A stretch of 64,000 nucleotides of DNA from the NCBI GenBank assembly GCA_031289585.1, contig JAITPF010000037.1, positions 62,001-126,000 on the forward strand, given 5' to 3'. Below the pieces are notes generated by a model. That model saw only the letters and a program-made list of their open reading frames with translations. It made no database searches and was not told where the DNA came from. Position 1 is the first letter of the stretch. Each line of letters begins with the position of its first letter. Positions 1-8,727 of this stretch are shown piece after piece. The translations under genes were made by a program, and so were the position numbers. This DNA is from Endomicrobium sp. Its GTDB lineage: Bacteria > Elusimicrobiota > Endomicrobiia > Endomicrobiales > Endomicrobiaceae.

Positions 1-146
1 TCATCGTTGATTTTAATGTTTTTCATATCTCGAATATTTATTTCATTGAGAATACCTCTTATAACATTTAGCTTTTCCATATCTTTGGCTTTCATATAAA
101 CTGTTAAGTCAGACTTAAGTTTTTTTATCATTTCATTGTCAATCAT
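1..146 (-). CDS. yqeY: YqeY/GatB-domain protein, partial (C-terminus off the window)
   Basis: Reading the minus strand from ATG 146-144 gives MIDNEMIKKLKSDLTVYMKA, then a KAKDMEKLNVIRGIL-like stretch. This matches the start of the YqeY family, the GatB-like tail-domain proteins thought to be tRNA-amidotransferase related. Only about 48 residues are visible, because the gene runs off the left edge. Its ATG overlaps the TGA of the upstream DUF192 gene by four bases (ATGA), so the two are probably co-transcribed. It is missing from the ORF track because it has no stop inside the window. Confidence 0.75.
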   Translation of the reverse strand, partial: MIDNEMIKKLKSDLTVYMKAKDMEKLNVIRGILNEINIRDMKNIKIND

Positions 147-640
147 TTTCTTTTTCCTAACGCTTTTGTCCTATTAGTGTGACCAGATTCTAATTTTATA
201 ACACTTCCTTGTTTTATATTTAATTGTTTTGCGCTACCTGCACTTATCTCTATAACTATATTAGCGTTTTGTGAAGGAGAATAAGTTTTAAGCGCATATT
301 CTGGAACACCGGGTTGAGGGGCTACATTTTCTGCAATATCAACAACTTTATTATCTGCAATCCATATAATGTCTATCGAGAAATACATATCTTTCATCCA
401 AAATGCAGCAATATAAGCTTTTTCAAAGAAAAATATCATTCCATCATGAGGAATTTGTTTTCTGTCAGAAAGTCCTTTTGCTTTCACTTTTTTGCTTTTT
501 GCGACAACTAAATTCAAACTTTTATCATTCACTCTAACAGTTATTACATCTCCATCAATATACTTTTCACCAGCAGGAGAGTAAGTAAAACAAAAAATAG
601 ATAAAATAAATAATAATATTAAGACTTTACACATATTCAT
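143..640 (-). CDS. DUF192 family secreted protein
   Basis: The 165-residue protein starts with a hydrophobic signal peptide (about residues 1-23, ending near SPAG). A DUF192 domain follows at about residues 35-150, with GLSDRKQIPHDGMIFFF, AAFWMKDMYFSIDIIWI and the usual IVIEISAGSAKQ segment. DUF192 proteins are small periplasmic or exported proteins of unknown function. The last 15 or so residues (ESGHTNRTKALGKRK) are translated from the end of a MITE-like repeat (see 170-194), so the natural C-terminus has probably been extended. A TATAAT box on the minus strand (653-648) lies only 7 nt before the ATG, and no Shine-Dalgarno is visible. Confidence 0.85.
   Translation of the reverse strand: MNMCKVLILLFILSIFCFTYSPAGEKYIDGDVITVRVNDKSLNLVVAKSKKVKAKGLSDRKQIPHDGMIFFFEKAYIAAFWMKDMYFSIDIIWIADNKVVDIAENVAPQPGVPEYALKTYSPSQNANIVIEISAGSAKQLNIKQGSVIKLESGHTNRTKALGKRK
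170..194. repeat. MITE-like repeat, one end, inside the DUF192 3' coding end
   Basis: The sequence cctattagtgtgaccagattctaa matches the right end of the TA-flanked repeat family seen at 5599, 6626, 24806, 34216 and 57140 (consensus close to TATTAGTGTGAACAGATTCTA). Here it lies within the last codons of the DUF192 gene. Confidence 0.6.
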
Positions 641-710
641 ATTATTGATTATATCAAAATTTGAGCAAAATTGTATTATTTGAATTGTATGTGAATTGAC
701 AACGATGGCG

Positions 711-739
711 TTGTTAAAAGACTTTGGTTTTTATATAAT
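711..739 (+). promoter_or_regulatory. Sigma70-type promoter for the his operon
   Basis: TTGTTA at 711-716 and TATAAT at 734-739 are separated by 17 nt. The -10 box ends 9 nt before the hisD ATG and there is no Shine-Dalgarno between them, so transcription would start almost at the start codon (a leaderless or nearly leaderless message). Confidence 0.6.
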
Positions 740-748
740 ATTATATAA

Positions 749-1918
749 ATGGATGATAAACAGTTAAGTACTTATGTTTCAAATATAATTGAAGATATTA
801 AAAAGAGTGGTGATAAGGCTATTTTTAAATATCTTAAAGAATTTGATGGTGTTGATTTGTCTAAAAATGGGTATAAAGTTTCTCAAAGGGCAATAGATAA
901 CGCTGCTAAAAGCATTTCAAAATTGTTAAAAAATGCAATAAACTCTTCTTATTCAAATGTTTTAGCATATCATAAGTACGAATATTCCCAAATTAAAAAG
1001 AAATGGGCCTACAGTAAAAATGGCTTGAAAGTAGGACAGTTTTATACATCTATAGATTCTGTCGGTATTTATGTGCCGGGAGGTCGTTTTCCTTACCCAT
1101 CAACTGTTATTATGACTGCAGTTGCGGCTATTGCTGCAGGGGTAAAAAGAATAGTTATGGTAACTCCACCAAATAAAATGAATGATGCAGTTTTGTTTAC
1201 CGCAAGATTGTGCGGTATAAGAGAAATATATTGTATAGGCGGTATAATGGCTGTAGCAGCTCTTGCTTACGGAACAGAAACGGTAAAAAAAGTCAATATG
1301 ATTGTAGGACCGGGAAATACGTATGTAAATGAAGCTAAAAGACAGGTTTTTGGGCATGTAGGCATAGATTCACTTGCAGGACCAAGCGAAGTAGCAATAA
1401 TTGCGGATAAGGATGTTCCTGCAGATTATGCTGCTGCTGATATAATGGCGCAGATAGAGCACGATCCTATGGCAAATGCTTATTTTTTATGCGAGTCTGC
1501 AAAAAAGATATCTGAAATTAAAAAATTGCTTACAAAAGAAGCTTTTAAACAATTAAAAATAAAACTTTGTTCTTTAAATAAAGCTGTTGATATAGTAAAT
1601 GTCATAGCACCTGAACATTTAGAATTATTGGTAAAAAATTATAAAAGTCTATTAAAAGATATTAAAAATGCTGGAGCTGTTTTTGCAGGTTATCAAACGC
1701 CTACAGCTTCGGGTGATTATTGGGCTGGGCCATCTCATGTTTTGCCAACAAAGGGTTCTGCAAAGTTTTCGAGCGGTCTTTCAGTGATGACTTTCTTGAA
1801 AAGATCAACATATATAGAAATGAATAAAAATAATAAAAAGGCATATAAAACTATTGCAAATTTTGCTCAGTCTGAAGGCATGCAGTATCATAAAAAATCT
1901 GTAGAGGTAAGGATATGA
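749..1918 (+). CDS. hisD: Histidinol dehydrogenase
   Basis: HisD oxidises L-histidinol to L-histidine in two NAD-dependent steps, the last steps of the pathway. Family signatures are clear: [31 protein letters not shown] followed by [26 protein letters not shown] and [14 protein letters not shown]. At 389 residues it is about 40 shorter than typical bacterial HisD. The missing part is the extreme N-terminus before the [13 protein letters not shown] helix, and no upstream in-frame start was found. It is the first gene of a six-gene his operon and overlaps hisB by 4 bases. Confidence 0.95.
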   Translation: MDDKQLSTYVSNIIEDIKKSGDKAIFKYLKEFDGVDLSKNGYKVSQRAIDNAAKSISKLLKNAINSSYSNVLAYHKYEYSQIKKKWAYSKNGLKVGQFYTSIDSVGIYVPGGRFPYPSTVIMTAVAAIAAGVKRIVMVTPPNKMNDAVLFTARLCGIREIYCIGGIMAVAALAYGTETVKKVNMIVGPGNTYVNEAKRQVFGHVGIDSLAGPSEVAIIADKDVPADYAAADIMAQIEHDPMANAYFLCESAKKISEIKKLLTKEAFKQLKIKLCSLNKAVDIVNVIAPEHLELLVKNYKSLLKDIKNAGAVFAGYQTPTASGDYWAGPSHVLPTKGSAKFSSGLSVMTFLKRSTYIEMNKNNKKAYKTIANFAQSEGMQYHKKSVEVRI

Positions 1919-2502
1919 AGCAAAGAAAAGCAAGAGTTATAAGAAAAACTAAAGAGACTAATGTTACTGTTGAGATTAATCTTGACAAATTTTCAGTGCC
2001 ATCAGTATCAACTACTATAGGTTTTTTAGATCACATGCTTGAATTATTTGCAATGCATTCGGGAATAGGTTTTAAAATCAAAGCTTCTGGAGATACATAT
2101 ATAGATGATCATCATTTAGTTGAAGATGTTGGAATAAGTATAGGTCAGGCTTTAAAAGAAGCTGTTGGTGATAAGAAGGGTATTGCAAGGTATGGGCATT
2201 TTCTTCTTCCTATGGATGAGGCGTTAAGTTATGTAGCTTTGGATTTGTCTGGAAGATTTTTCTTAAGCTATGAGGTTGACATAAAATTTCAAAAAACAGG
2301 GTTTAATTATGACTTAATACAAGAGTTTTTTTATGCTTTTGTAAGTAATGCAGGAATAACATTGCATATTAGAATGATAAAGGGAAGAAATAATCATCAT
2401 CTGGCAGAATCTATTTTTAAGGCTTTTGGTCGTGCCTTAGGACAGGCTGTTTTATATTCCAAAAAAAAACAGATTGTTCCTTCAACTAAAGGAGTTCTTT
2501 GA
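1915..2502 (+). CDS. hisB: Imidazoleglycerol-phosphate dehydratase
   Basis: This is the monofunctional HisB dehydratase (195 aa, normal length), which converts imidazole glycerol phosphate to imidazole acetol phosphate. Metal-binding His/Glu motifs are intact: GFLDHMLELFAMHSG, DDHHLVEDVGI, and near the C-terminus RNNHHLAESIFKAFG. The ATGA overlap with hisD and the overlap with hisH at its 3' end point to translational coupling. Confidence 0.96.
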   Translation: MKQRKARVIRKTKETNVTVEINLDKFSVPSVSTTIGFLDHMLELFAMHSGIGFKIKASGDTYIDDHHLVEDVGISIGQALKEAVGDKKGIARYGHFLLPMDEALSYVALDLSGRFFLSYEVDIKFQKTGFNYDLIQEFFYAFVSNAGITLHIRMIKGRNNHHLAESIFKAFGRALGQAVLYSKKKQIVPSTKGVL

Positions 2503-3143
2503 AAATAATGCAGACAAAAGTTGCAGTTATAGATTACGGGTGTGGTAATATTAAAAGCGTAGTAAATGCTTTGCATTATTGTAATGCGGATACTTATGTT
2601 ATCGATTCTCCCTTAAAAATTTCAAACTTTGGCGGGGCAATACTTCCTGGTGTTGGAGCGTTTGGTCCAGCGGTAGATTTTTTGAAATCAAAAGGTTTTG
2701 ATAAAGCAATACTCAATTATGTAAATTCTGGAAAAATGCTTTATGGAATATGTTTAGGATTTCAGCTTTTTTTTGCTAAGAGTTATGAAAACGGAGAATA
2801 CGAAGGGCTAAATCTCATATCTGGCGAAGTAAGAAAATTTGAGTTTAAAGATAAAGTTTTAAAAATTCCACATACGGGATGGAACAATGTAGAAAGTTCA
2901 GAAAGCGAAGATGCAAAAAAGATGTTTAGCGCAGTAGCAAATGAAGAAACTTTTTACTTTGTTCACTCTTATTATGGAATACTAAAGGATTTATCGCAGG
3001 CTTCAAGTTTTTGTGATTATGGTATAAAGTTTTGTTCTTCTGTTTCATACAAAAATGTTTGGGGAAGTCAATTTCATCCTGAAAAAAGCGGCAAAAATGG
3101 ATTAAAAATTTTAAGTAATTTTATAGATGAGGTAAATAAATGA
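2499..3143 (+). CDS. hisH: Imidazole glycerol phosphate synthase, glutaminase subunit
   Basis: A class I glutamine amidotransferase of 214 aa that supplies ammonia to HisF. The nucleophile motif [10 protein letters not shown] contains the catalytic Cys, and the C-terminal FHPEKSG supplies His and Glu of the triad. The ORF track uses TTG 2499, which overlaps the hisB stop. An in-frame ATG lies at 2508. The AAAGGAG at 2488-2494 is only 4 nt from the TTG and 13 nt from the ATG, so the start is ambiguous. hisA follows with a 4-base overlap. Confidence 0.95.
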   Translation: MKIMQTKVAVIDYGCGNIKSVVNALHYCNADTYVIDSPLKISNFGGAILPGVGAFGPAVDFLKSKGFDKAILNYVNSGKMLYGICLGFQLFFAKSYENGEYEGLNLISGEVRKFEFKDKVLKIPHTGWNNVESSESEDAKKMFSAVANEETFYFVHSYYGILKDLSQASSFCDYGIKFCSSVSYKNVWGSQFHPEKSGKNGLKILSNFIDEVNK

Positions 3144-3877
3144 TAGTTATACCAGCCGTTGATATAAGACAAGGAAATTCAGTTAGGTTAAAGCAGGGTA
3201 AAATTGACGCAGAAACAATTTATTCGACAAATCCAGTTTTTATTGCAAAACTTTGGAGCGCTAAAGGCGCACAGCGCATACATGTTGTTGATTTGGACGG
3301 TGCTTTTAGCGGAATAAATATAAATAAAGAAATTATCAAAAATATATGCGCTTCGATTGATATTCCCGTTGAAGTTGGCGGTGGAATAAGAAATATGGAT
3401 AGAATAAAAGAAATATTTGATATGGGTGCAGCTTATGTAATTTTAGGTACAGTAGCGGTTTATAATCCTGAAATTGTGAGAAAAGCGTTAGAAAAATATG
3501 GTCCTGAAAAAATTATTGTCGCTGTTGATGCGAAAGATGGAAAGGTTGCAATAGGCGGTTGGAAAGACATAACTCCTGTTGATGTTTTAGAGCTTGTAAA
3601 TAGGCTTAAAGAAATAGGCGTTCAAGAAATTTTATATACTGATATATCAAGAGATGGAATGTTTACAGGACCAGACTTTATAGGACTTCAGAAATTGTCT
3701 GAAAGTGGTATGAGAATAATTTCTTCAGGCGGTGTGAAAACAATTGATGATTTAGTTAAACTCAAAAATTATGAAAAAGATGGAGTTTTTGCTGCAGTGG
3801 TAGGCAGTGCATTATATACTGATGATTTTAAACTTGAAGATGCAATAAAAACGTTAGAAAGTTTGGAAGGCAGATAA
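3140..3877 (+). CDS. hisA: ProFAR isomerase
   Basis: HisA isomerises ProFAR to PRFAR by an Amadori rearrangement on a TIM barrel. Visible are the N-terminal [17 protein letters not shown] with the first catalytic Asp, VEVGGGIR (phosphate binding), the central YTDISRDGM segment with the second Asp, and the ISSGGV phosphate loop. At 245 aa it has the normal length. It overlaps hisH by 4 bases and its TAA directly abuts the hisF ATG. Confidence 0.96.
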   Translation: MIVIPAVDIRQGNSVRLKQGKIDAETIYSTNPVFIAKLWSAKGAQRIHVVDLDGAFSGININKEIIKNICASIDIPVEVGGGIRNMDRIKEIFDMGAAYVILGTVAVYNPEIVRKALEKYGPEKIIVAVDAKDGKVAIGGWKDITPVDVLELVNRLKEIGVQEILYTDISRDGMFTGPDFIGLQKLSESGMRIISSGGVKTIDDLVKLKNYEKDGVFAAVVGSALYTDDFKLEDAIKTLESLEGR

Positions 3878-4639
3878 ATGTTGGCAATAAGAGTAATACC
3901 GTGTTTAGACGTTACAAATGGACGCGTTGTAAAAGGGACAAATTTTGTTGATTTAAAGGATGCGGGCGATCCTGTTGAAATTGCAAAGCAGTATAATTTA
4001 GACGGTGCAGATGAACTTGTGTTTTTAGATATTACGGCGACTCACGAAGGTCGTAATACTACAATTGATTTGGTCAGAAGAACTGCCGAAAAAGTTTTTA
4101 TTCCACTTACTGTTGGCGGAGGACTAAAAACACTTGAAGATATAAGAAATATTTTAAACGCAGGAGCTGATAAAGTTTCACTTAATTCTTCTGCCGTTAA
4201 AGATCCTGAATTTATAAAGAAAGCGAGCGATAAATTTGGAGTACAATGTATAGTTATTGCAATAGATGCAAAAAAAGTAGGGGAGAATAAATGGAATGTG
4301 TTTGTTCATGGCGGCAGGATTGACACTGGGCTTGACGTTGTTCTTTGGGCTCAAAAAGTTGTAGAACTTGGCGCTGGTGAAATTTTACTGACAAGTATGG
4401 ATAAAGATGGTACAAAAGATGGTTATGATATAGAACTTTTAAAAGCTGTATCAAGCTCTATATCTATACCAGTAATTGCCTCAGGCGGTGCAGGTAAAGT
4501 AGAACATTTTTCTCAAGCTTGTGAGTATGGTGCTTCTGCGATACTTGCAGCTTCTTTGTTTCATTACAAAAAGTTGACAATAAAAGAGGTTAAAAAATAT
4601 TTAAAGTCTAAAAATATACCTGTTAGAGCAACAACGTGA
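3878..4639 (+). CDS. hisF: Imidazole glycerol phosphate synthase, cyclase subunit
   Basis: HisF is a TIM-barrel cyclase that forms IGP and AICAR from PRFAR and HisH-derived ammonia. [16 protein letters not shown] at the N-terminus, [10 protein letters not shown], and [15 protein letters not shown] with the catalytic Asp are all present. It is 253 aa, full length. The gene starts on the base after the hisA stop, so the two are coupled. Confidence 0.97.
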   Translation: MLAIRVIPCLDVTNGRVVKGTNFVDLKDAGDPVEIAKQYNLDGADELVFLDITATHEGRNTTIDLVRRTAEKVFIPLTVGGGLKTLEDIRNILNAGADKVSLNSSAVKDPEFIKKASDKFGVQCIVIAIDAKKVGENKWNVFVHGGRIDTGLDVVLWAQKVVELGAGEILLTSMDKDGTKDGYDIELLKAVSSSISIPVIASGGAGKVEHFSQACEYGASAILAASLFHYKKLTIKEVKKYLKSKNIPVRATT

Positions 4640-4702
4640 AAAAAGCTTAGTTTAATAAACGACAAAATATGATAAAAATATATTAAAAATAAGGAGTAGT
4701 AT

Positions 4703-5092
4703 GTGGACAAAATTGTTGAAAATTTAAAATTTGATGATAAAGGTCTTATTCCTGCTGTGGTTCAAGATTGGAAAGATAATGCAGTTTTGATGGTTGCTTA
4801 TATGAATAAAGAAGCTCTTAAAAGAACTCTTGAAACAAAAAAAGCTACTTTCTGGAGCCGTTCAAGACAAGTTTTTTGGGTTAAAGGCGAAAGTTCTGGA
4901 AATATTCAGGAAGTAAAAGAATTATATTATGATTGTGACGGTGATTGTATTCTTTTAAAAGTCAATCAAATTGGTGGTGCTGCATGTCATAGTGGACATA
5001 GAACCTGTTTTTTTACAAAGGTAACATCAAACGGCGCTACAGAAATTATAGGCGAGAGATTGTTTGATCCTGATAAAGTTTATAAAAAATAG
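4703..5092 (+). CDS. hisI: Phosphoribosyl-AMP cyclohydrolase
   Basis: This 129-residue HisI hydrolyses phosphoribosyl-AMP. The metal-site motifs YYDCDGDC and [12 protein letters not shown] are intact. There is no HisE (pyrophosphohydrolase) domain, so hisE must lie elsewhere. The start is GTG 4703 with AAGGAG 9 nt upstream; the nearby ATG at 4701 is in a different, short frame. The 63-nt gap after hisF makes it the loosest member of the operon. hisG, hisC and hisE are not in the window. Confidence 0.95.
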   Translation: MDKIVENLKFDDKGLIPAVVQDWKDNAVLMVAYMNKEALKRTLETKKATFWSRSRQVFWVKGESSGNIQEVKELYYDCDGDCILLKVNQIGGAACHSGHRTCFFTKVTSNGATEIIGERLFDPDKVYKK

Positions 5093-5598
5093 TAAAAGTT
5101 ATGTGTTGTCATTTTCTGACAATGGGTATGAACAGACTAGAAAAAGGAAAGATTGCCATGCCCTACTTTGTAGGCTCGCAATGATAACAAACGTGGATTC
5201 CTGCTTTTGCAGGAATGACACAGCAAAAGACAGGAGTTTATCCTCGAGTGTCTTTAATCGGATGCTGGAATACAACAGTTGGAAGATTGCCACAGCTCTT
5301 CGGGCTTCGCAATGACAGACAAAACATCAATGTCGTCATTGCGAGGAGGGACAAAGTCCTGACGAAGCAATCTGTGTTGTTAAAAAAGAGATTGCCACGC
5401 CTACTTCGTAGGCTCGCAATGACGACCAATATCATAAGTACCGTATCATACCCGAGTGTCTTTAATCGGGTATCCAAGTTGTCGTAAGATATTAGTTAAC
5501 ATGGATTCCCGCTTTCACTGGAATAACACGATAAGAATGGATGCTCGTAGGAATTTACCATCAAATATTTTAACCTCGCTGCTTTCGGGGTAGTGACA
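5093..5598. repeat. Intergenic mosaic of dispersed palindromic repeats
   Basis: This gene-free stretch is built from short units that recur elsewhere in the window. One is gtcattgcgaggagggacaa with its continuation (5335-5373; again at 25345 and 51296). Another is gtggattcctgcttttgcag with a palindromic continuation (5192 on). The third is the unit tatccaagttgtcgtaagat with its continuation to ggattcccgc (about 5470-5515; again at 25145, 48868 and inverted at 30852). ORFs called here are repeat translations. Confidence 0.8.
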
Positions 5599-5620
5599 TA
5601 TTAGTGTGAATGGACTCTAA
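5599..5620. repeat. MITE-like repeat end upstream of kdsD
   Basis: tattagtgtgaatggactctaa matches the right end of the TA-flanked repeat family. It lies 21 nt before the kdsD start. Confidence 0.5.
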
Positions 5621-5641
5621 TAATAAAAATAGGTAGAGAAT

Positions 5642-6604
5642 ATGAAAAACTTTATAATTGCAAAAGAAACTCTTGAAATAGAAGCTCAGGCTGTGACAGA
5701 TCAAATAAGGCATTTAGATTCAAACTTTGGAAAAGCAGTTTCTTTGATGAAAGACTGTAAAGGTCACATTGTTGTTATGGGTCTTGGCAAGTCTGGCTTG
5801 GTAGGCAGAAAAATTTCTGCAACTATGTCTTCCATAGGTATTCCATCCACATTTTTACATTCAGCTGATGGGTTGCATGGCGATATAGGTATGCTTATAA
5901 AAGATGATATTGTAATGATGCTTTCATATTCCGGCGGAACAGACGAAATAAAAAAACTCCTTTCTGTTTTAAAGAAAATGAAAATTAAAGTCATAGTGAT
6001 GACTGGTAAAATTAAAGCTCAAGTGTGGCAAAACTGTGATTGCATTATTGATTGTAGCGTTGAGAAAGAAGCTTGCCCATATAATCTTGCACCTACTTCA
6101 TCAACAACTGCTATGCTTGCAATGGGTGATGCTTTGTCGCTTACTATTTCAAATTTGAAAGGTTTTACAAAAGAAAAATTAGCATTATTTCATCCTTTGG
6201 GGGCAATAGGCAAAAGACTTATTATGCAAGTAGGCGATATTATGAGAAAAGGAAAGCAAAATCCTGTTGTAAAATATACTGCAACGGTAGAAGATGCTCT
6301 TCTTGTTATGACAGGCACAAGGATTGGTGCAACAAGTATTGTTGATGACAAAGGTATAGTTATAGGTTTTTTTACAGATGGTGATTTACGCAGACATCTT
6401 CAAAGTGATAAGGAAATACTAAAAAAAAATATAATGTCTGTTATGACAAAAGAACCTAAAATTGTAACATCTGAAATGCTTGCTGTAGAAGCGGCAAAAA
6501 TTTTAAAAGAGTACAACATAGATAATATTCCAGTTGTAGATAAGTATAAAAAACCTTTAGGTGTTTTGGATCAAGGGGATTTGTTAGCAGAGGGAATTTC
6601 TTAA
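5642..6604 (+). CDS. kdsD: Arabinose-5-phosphate isomerase (KdsD/GutQ family)
   Basis: This enzyme interconverts ribulose 5-phosphate and arabinose 5-phosphate, the first step toward KDO. The 320-aa protein has an N-terminal SIS domain (about residues 35-180; VMGLGKSGLVGRKISATMSS, HGDIGML, APTSSTTAMLAMGDAL) and two C-terminal CBS domains (from about 205). The length matches the family. The start ATG follows a GTAGAGA-like ribosome site. It sits away from the kdsA/B/C cluster at 35-37 kb but serves the same pathway. Confidence 0.93.
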   Translation: MKNFIIAKETLEIEAQAVTDQIRHLDSNFGKAVSLMKDCKGHIVVMGLGKSGLVGRKISATMSSIGIPSTFLHSADGLHGDIGMLIKDDIVMMLSYSGGTDEIKKLLSVLKKMKIKVIVMTGKIKAQVWQNCDCIIDCSVEKEACPYNLAPTSSTTAMLAMGDALSLTISNLKGFTKEKLALFHPLGAIGKRLIMQVGDIMRKGKQNPVVKYTATVEDALLVMTGTRIGATSIVDDKGIVIGFFTDGDLRRHLQSDKEILKKNIMSVMTKEPKIVTSEMLAVEAAKILKEYNIDNIPVVDKYKKPLGVLDQGDLLAEGIS

Positions 6605-6625
6605 AAACAGAGCTAAGAGTTATTG

Positions 6626-6648
6626 CTATTAGTGTCAACGGGCTCTAG
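6626..6648. repeat. MITE-like repeat end upstream of accD
   Basis: ctattagtgtcaacgggctctag matches the right end of the repeat family. It ends 20 nt before the accD ATG, just ahead of its Shine-Dalgarno. Confidence 0.5.
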
Positions 6649-6667
6649 TTTTGGAGGAAAAATAAAA

Positions 6668-7474
6668 ATGGAAACGATAGTTGAAAATACATCAGAAAAG
6701 AAAGGACTTCCTGCAGGAATTTGGACTAACTGTAAAAAGTGCGATCAGGTTTTTTTGCAAAAAGATTTTGAAGAAAACCTTATGGTGTGCCCTAAATGCG
6801 GATATTACACAAGACTTAGTGCATGGAAAAGAATTGAGTTTACTGTAGATGAGGGAAGTTTCAAAGAGATGAATGCGGGACTTAAATCCGTTGATTTTTT
6901 AAACTTTCCAGGATATTCTGATAAAATTGAAAAATCTGTAATAAATGACGCTGTTACTACAGGTGAGGCAAAAATAAACGGATACGATGTTATAATTGCA
7001 GTTATGGATTTTGAATTTATGGGTGGCAGTATGGGGTCTGTTGTTGGTGAGAAAATAGTAAGAGCAATAGAAAAAGCATTGAAGAAAAAATATCATGTGA
7101 TTATTATTTCTGCTTCTGGTGGGGCAAGAATGCAGGAAGGAATAATATCTCTTATGCAAATGGGAAAAACAAGTGCGGCACTTGCAAAACTTGCTGATAA
7201 AGGTCTGGCTTATATTTCAATTTTAACAGATCCTACAACAGGAGGTGTTGCTGCAAGTTATGCAATGCTTGGCGATATAAATATTGCAGAACATAAGGCT
7301 TTAATAGGTTTTGCGGGTCCTAGAGTAATTGAGCAAACCATAAGACAACAGCTTCCTGAAGGATTTCAGCTCTCAGAATTTTTGGAAAAGCATGGAATGG
7401 TTGATATTGTTGTAGAGAGAAAAAATATTAGAGACGTTCTAACTAAAGCATTGAGGTTTTTCTATAATAAATAA
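6668..7474 (+). CDS. accD: Acetyl-CoA carboxylase carboxyltransferase subunit beta
   Basis: AccD carries half of the carboxyltransferase that makes malonyl-CoA for fatty acid synthesis. The N-terminal zinc ribbon is complete (CKKCDQ, then 15 residues on CPKCGYY). The crotonase-like core shows SASGGARMQEGIISLMQM, LTDPTTGGVAASYAMLGD and GFAGPRVIEQT. The ORF track begins at a TTG 45 nt upstream, inside a repeat. ATG 6668 is chosen because TGGAGGA lies 9 nt before it and the family starts here, giving 268 aa. accA is not in the window. Confidence 0.94.
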   Translation: METIVENTSEKKGLPAGIWTNCKKCDQVFLQKDFEENLMVCPKCGYYTRLSAWKRIEFTVDEGSFKEMNAGLKSVDFLNFPGYSDKIEKSVINDAVTTGEAKINGYDVIIAVMDFEFMGGSMGSVVGEKIVRAIEKALKKKYHVIIISASGGARMQEGIISLMQMGKTSAALAKLADKGLAYISILTDPTTGGVAASYAMLGDINIAEHKALIGFAGPRVIEQTIRQQLPEGFQLSEFLEKHGMVDIVVERKNIRDVLTKALRFFYNK

Positions 7475-7505
7475 TGTTTTTAGAAATTTAAAAGAATATG
7501 AAGAT

Positions 7506-8723
7506 ATGAAACCTGGACTTTCAAGAATAAGAAATTTCCTTGAAAGTATGGGCAGTCCTCAAGATAAATTGAAAGTAATTCATATAGCAGGCACTAATGG
7601 AAAAGGATCAACTGCCGTTTTTATATCTGAAATTTTAATAGCAGGCGGATATAAAACAGCTTTATATACTTCTCCACATTTGATTGATATTACTGAAAGA
7701 ATTAAAATTAATGGTAAAAATATATCTGCAAAAATTTTTAATATCTTGTCAAAAAAATATTTGGGAAAAGCAATAAAGTATAAACTTTCATATTTTGAAT
7801 ATTTAACCGCGTTAGCTTTTATATATTTTACACAGCGGAAAGTGGATATTGCTGTAATTGAAACAGGACTTGGCGGACGATTTGACGCAACAAATATTAT
7901 AAAGAACCCGTTAGTTTGCGTTATAACATCCATTGCAAAAGAACATCAAGAAATATTAGGTAATACGATTGAAAAAATAGCTTTTGAAAAAGCTAGAATA
8001 ATAAAAAAAGGTTCTTATGTTGTTTGTGGAAAACTACCAAAAGAAGCAATAGCTGCAATAAAAAACAAGTCAACCCCATATATGTATGGGTTCGAGTTTA
8101 AATCTGTAAATAATAAAAATAGCAAATATGGTCAAGAATTTGATTATATATATAAAAATATAAAATTACAAAATATTAAAATACATCTTTTAGGCATATA
8201 TCAGATTATAAATGCATCAGTTGCTGTTTTCGTTGCTGGACTTTTGAGGAAGAAAGAATATTTTTTAACTGAAACGCATATAAGAACAGGCTTAAAAAAT
8301 GCAGTTTGGCAGGGACGTTTTGATATAAGAAAAGTTAGCTATAAGAATAAGAATATTGAACTAGTTATAGATGGCGCGCACAATGTTCAAGGACTAAGTG
8401 TATTTTTTGAAACATTTGTTCAGCTTGGTTTTTCAAAAAAGAAACGAATTTTCATTTTTGCCGTAATGAAAGAAAAAAAATATAAATGTATGATAAAAAA
8501 GATAGCTCCTTTTGCAAAAAAAGTGATATTGCCGCAGATAAATAATGACAGAGCTGTAAGCCCTAAAGTTTTAAGACAAGAATTTTCAAAATATATTGCT
8601 CAAAGCAAAATTTATACAATAGATTCAATAAAAAGTATTTTCAATATAATAGGCGATAATGAAACAATAGTAGTTGTAGGTTCTCTTTATCTTGTAGGAG
8701 AAGTTTTAAAATATAAGGAGTAA
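7506..8723 (+). CDS. folC: Folylpolyglutamate synthase / dihydrofolate synthase
   Basis: A Mur-ligase-type enzyme that adds glutamate to folates. It has the P-loop VIHIAGTNGKGSTAVF, YTSPHL, the VIETGLGGRFDATN motif and DGAHNVQGL in the C-terminal domain. At 405 aa it is near normal. The reading frame stays open and family-like upstream of ATG 7506 (NVFRNLKEYED resembles the usual first helix) back to a stop at 7452, but no ATG, GTG or TTG lies there. Translation may therefore start at a rare codon (ATA 7464, 7 nt after GAGG), or the protein is short. Confidence 0.9.
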   Translation: MKPGLSRIRNFLESMGSPQDKLKVIHIAGTNGKGSTAVFISEILIAGGYKTALYTSPHLIDITERIKINGKNISAKIFNILSKKYLGKAIKYKLSYFEYLTALAFIYFTQRKVDIAVIETGLGGRFDATNIIKNPLVCVITSIAKEHQEILGNTIEKIAFEKARIIKKGSYVVCGKLPKEAIAAIKNKSTPYMYGFEFKSVNNKNSKYGQEFDYIYKNIKLQNIKIHLLGIYQIINASVAVFVAGLLRKKEYFLTETHIRTGLKNAVWQGRFDIRKVSYKNKNIELVIDGAHNVQGLSVFFETFVQLGFSKKKRIFIFAVMKEKKYKCMIKKIAPFAKKVILPQINNDRAVSPKVLRQEFSKYIAQSKIYTIDSIKSIFNIIGDNETIVVVGSLYLVGEVLKYKE

Positions 8724-8727
8724 AACA

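Noticed and set aside
5335-5373. CRISPR-like repeats in the intergenic islands
   Set aside because: The units are not regularly spaced, vary in order and orientation, and there are no cas genes.
5064-5487. ORFs in the 5.1-5.5 kb region on both strands
   Set aside because: They are translations of dispersed palindromic repeats; the same peptides appear in other islands and no ribosome sites or family features are seen.
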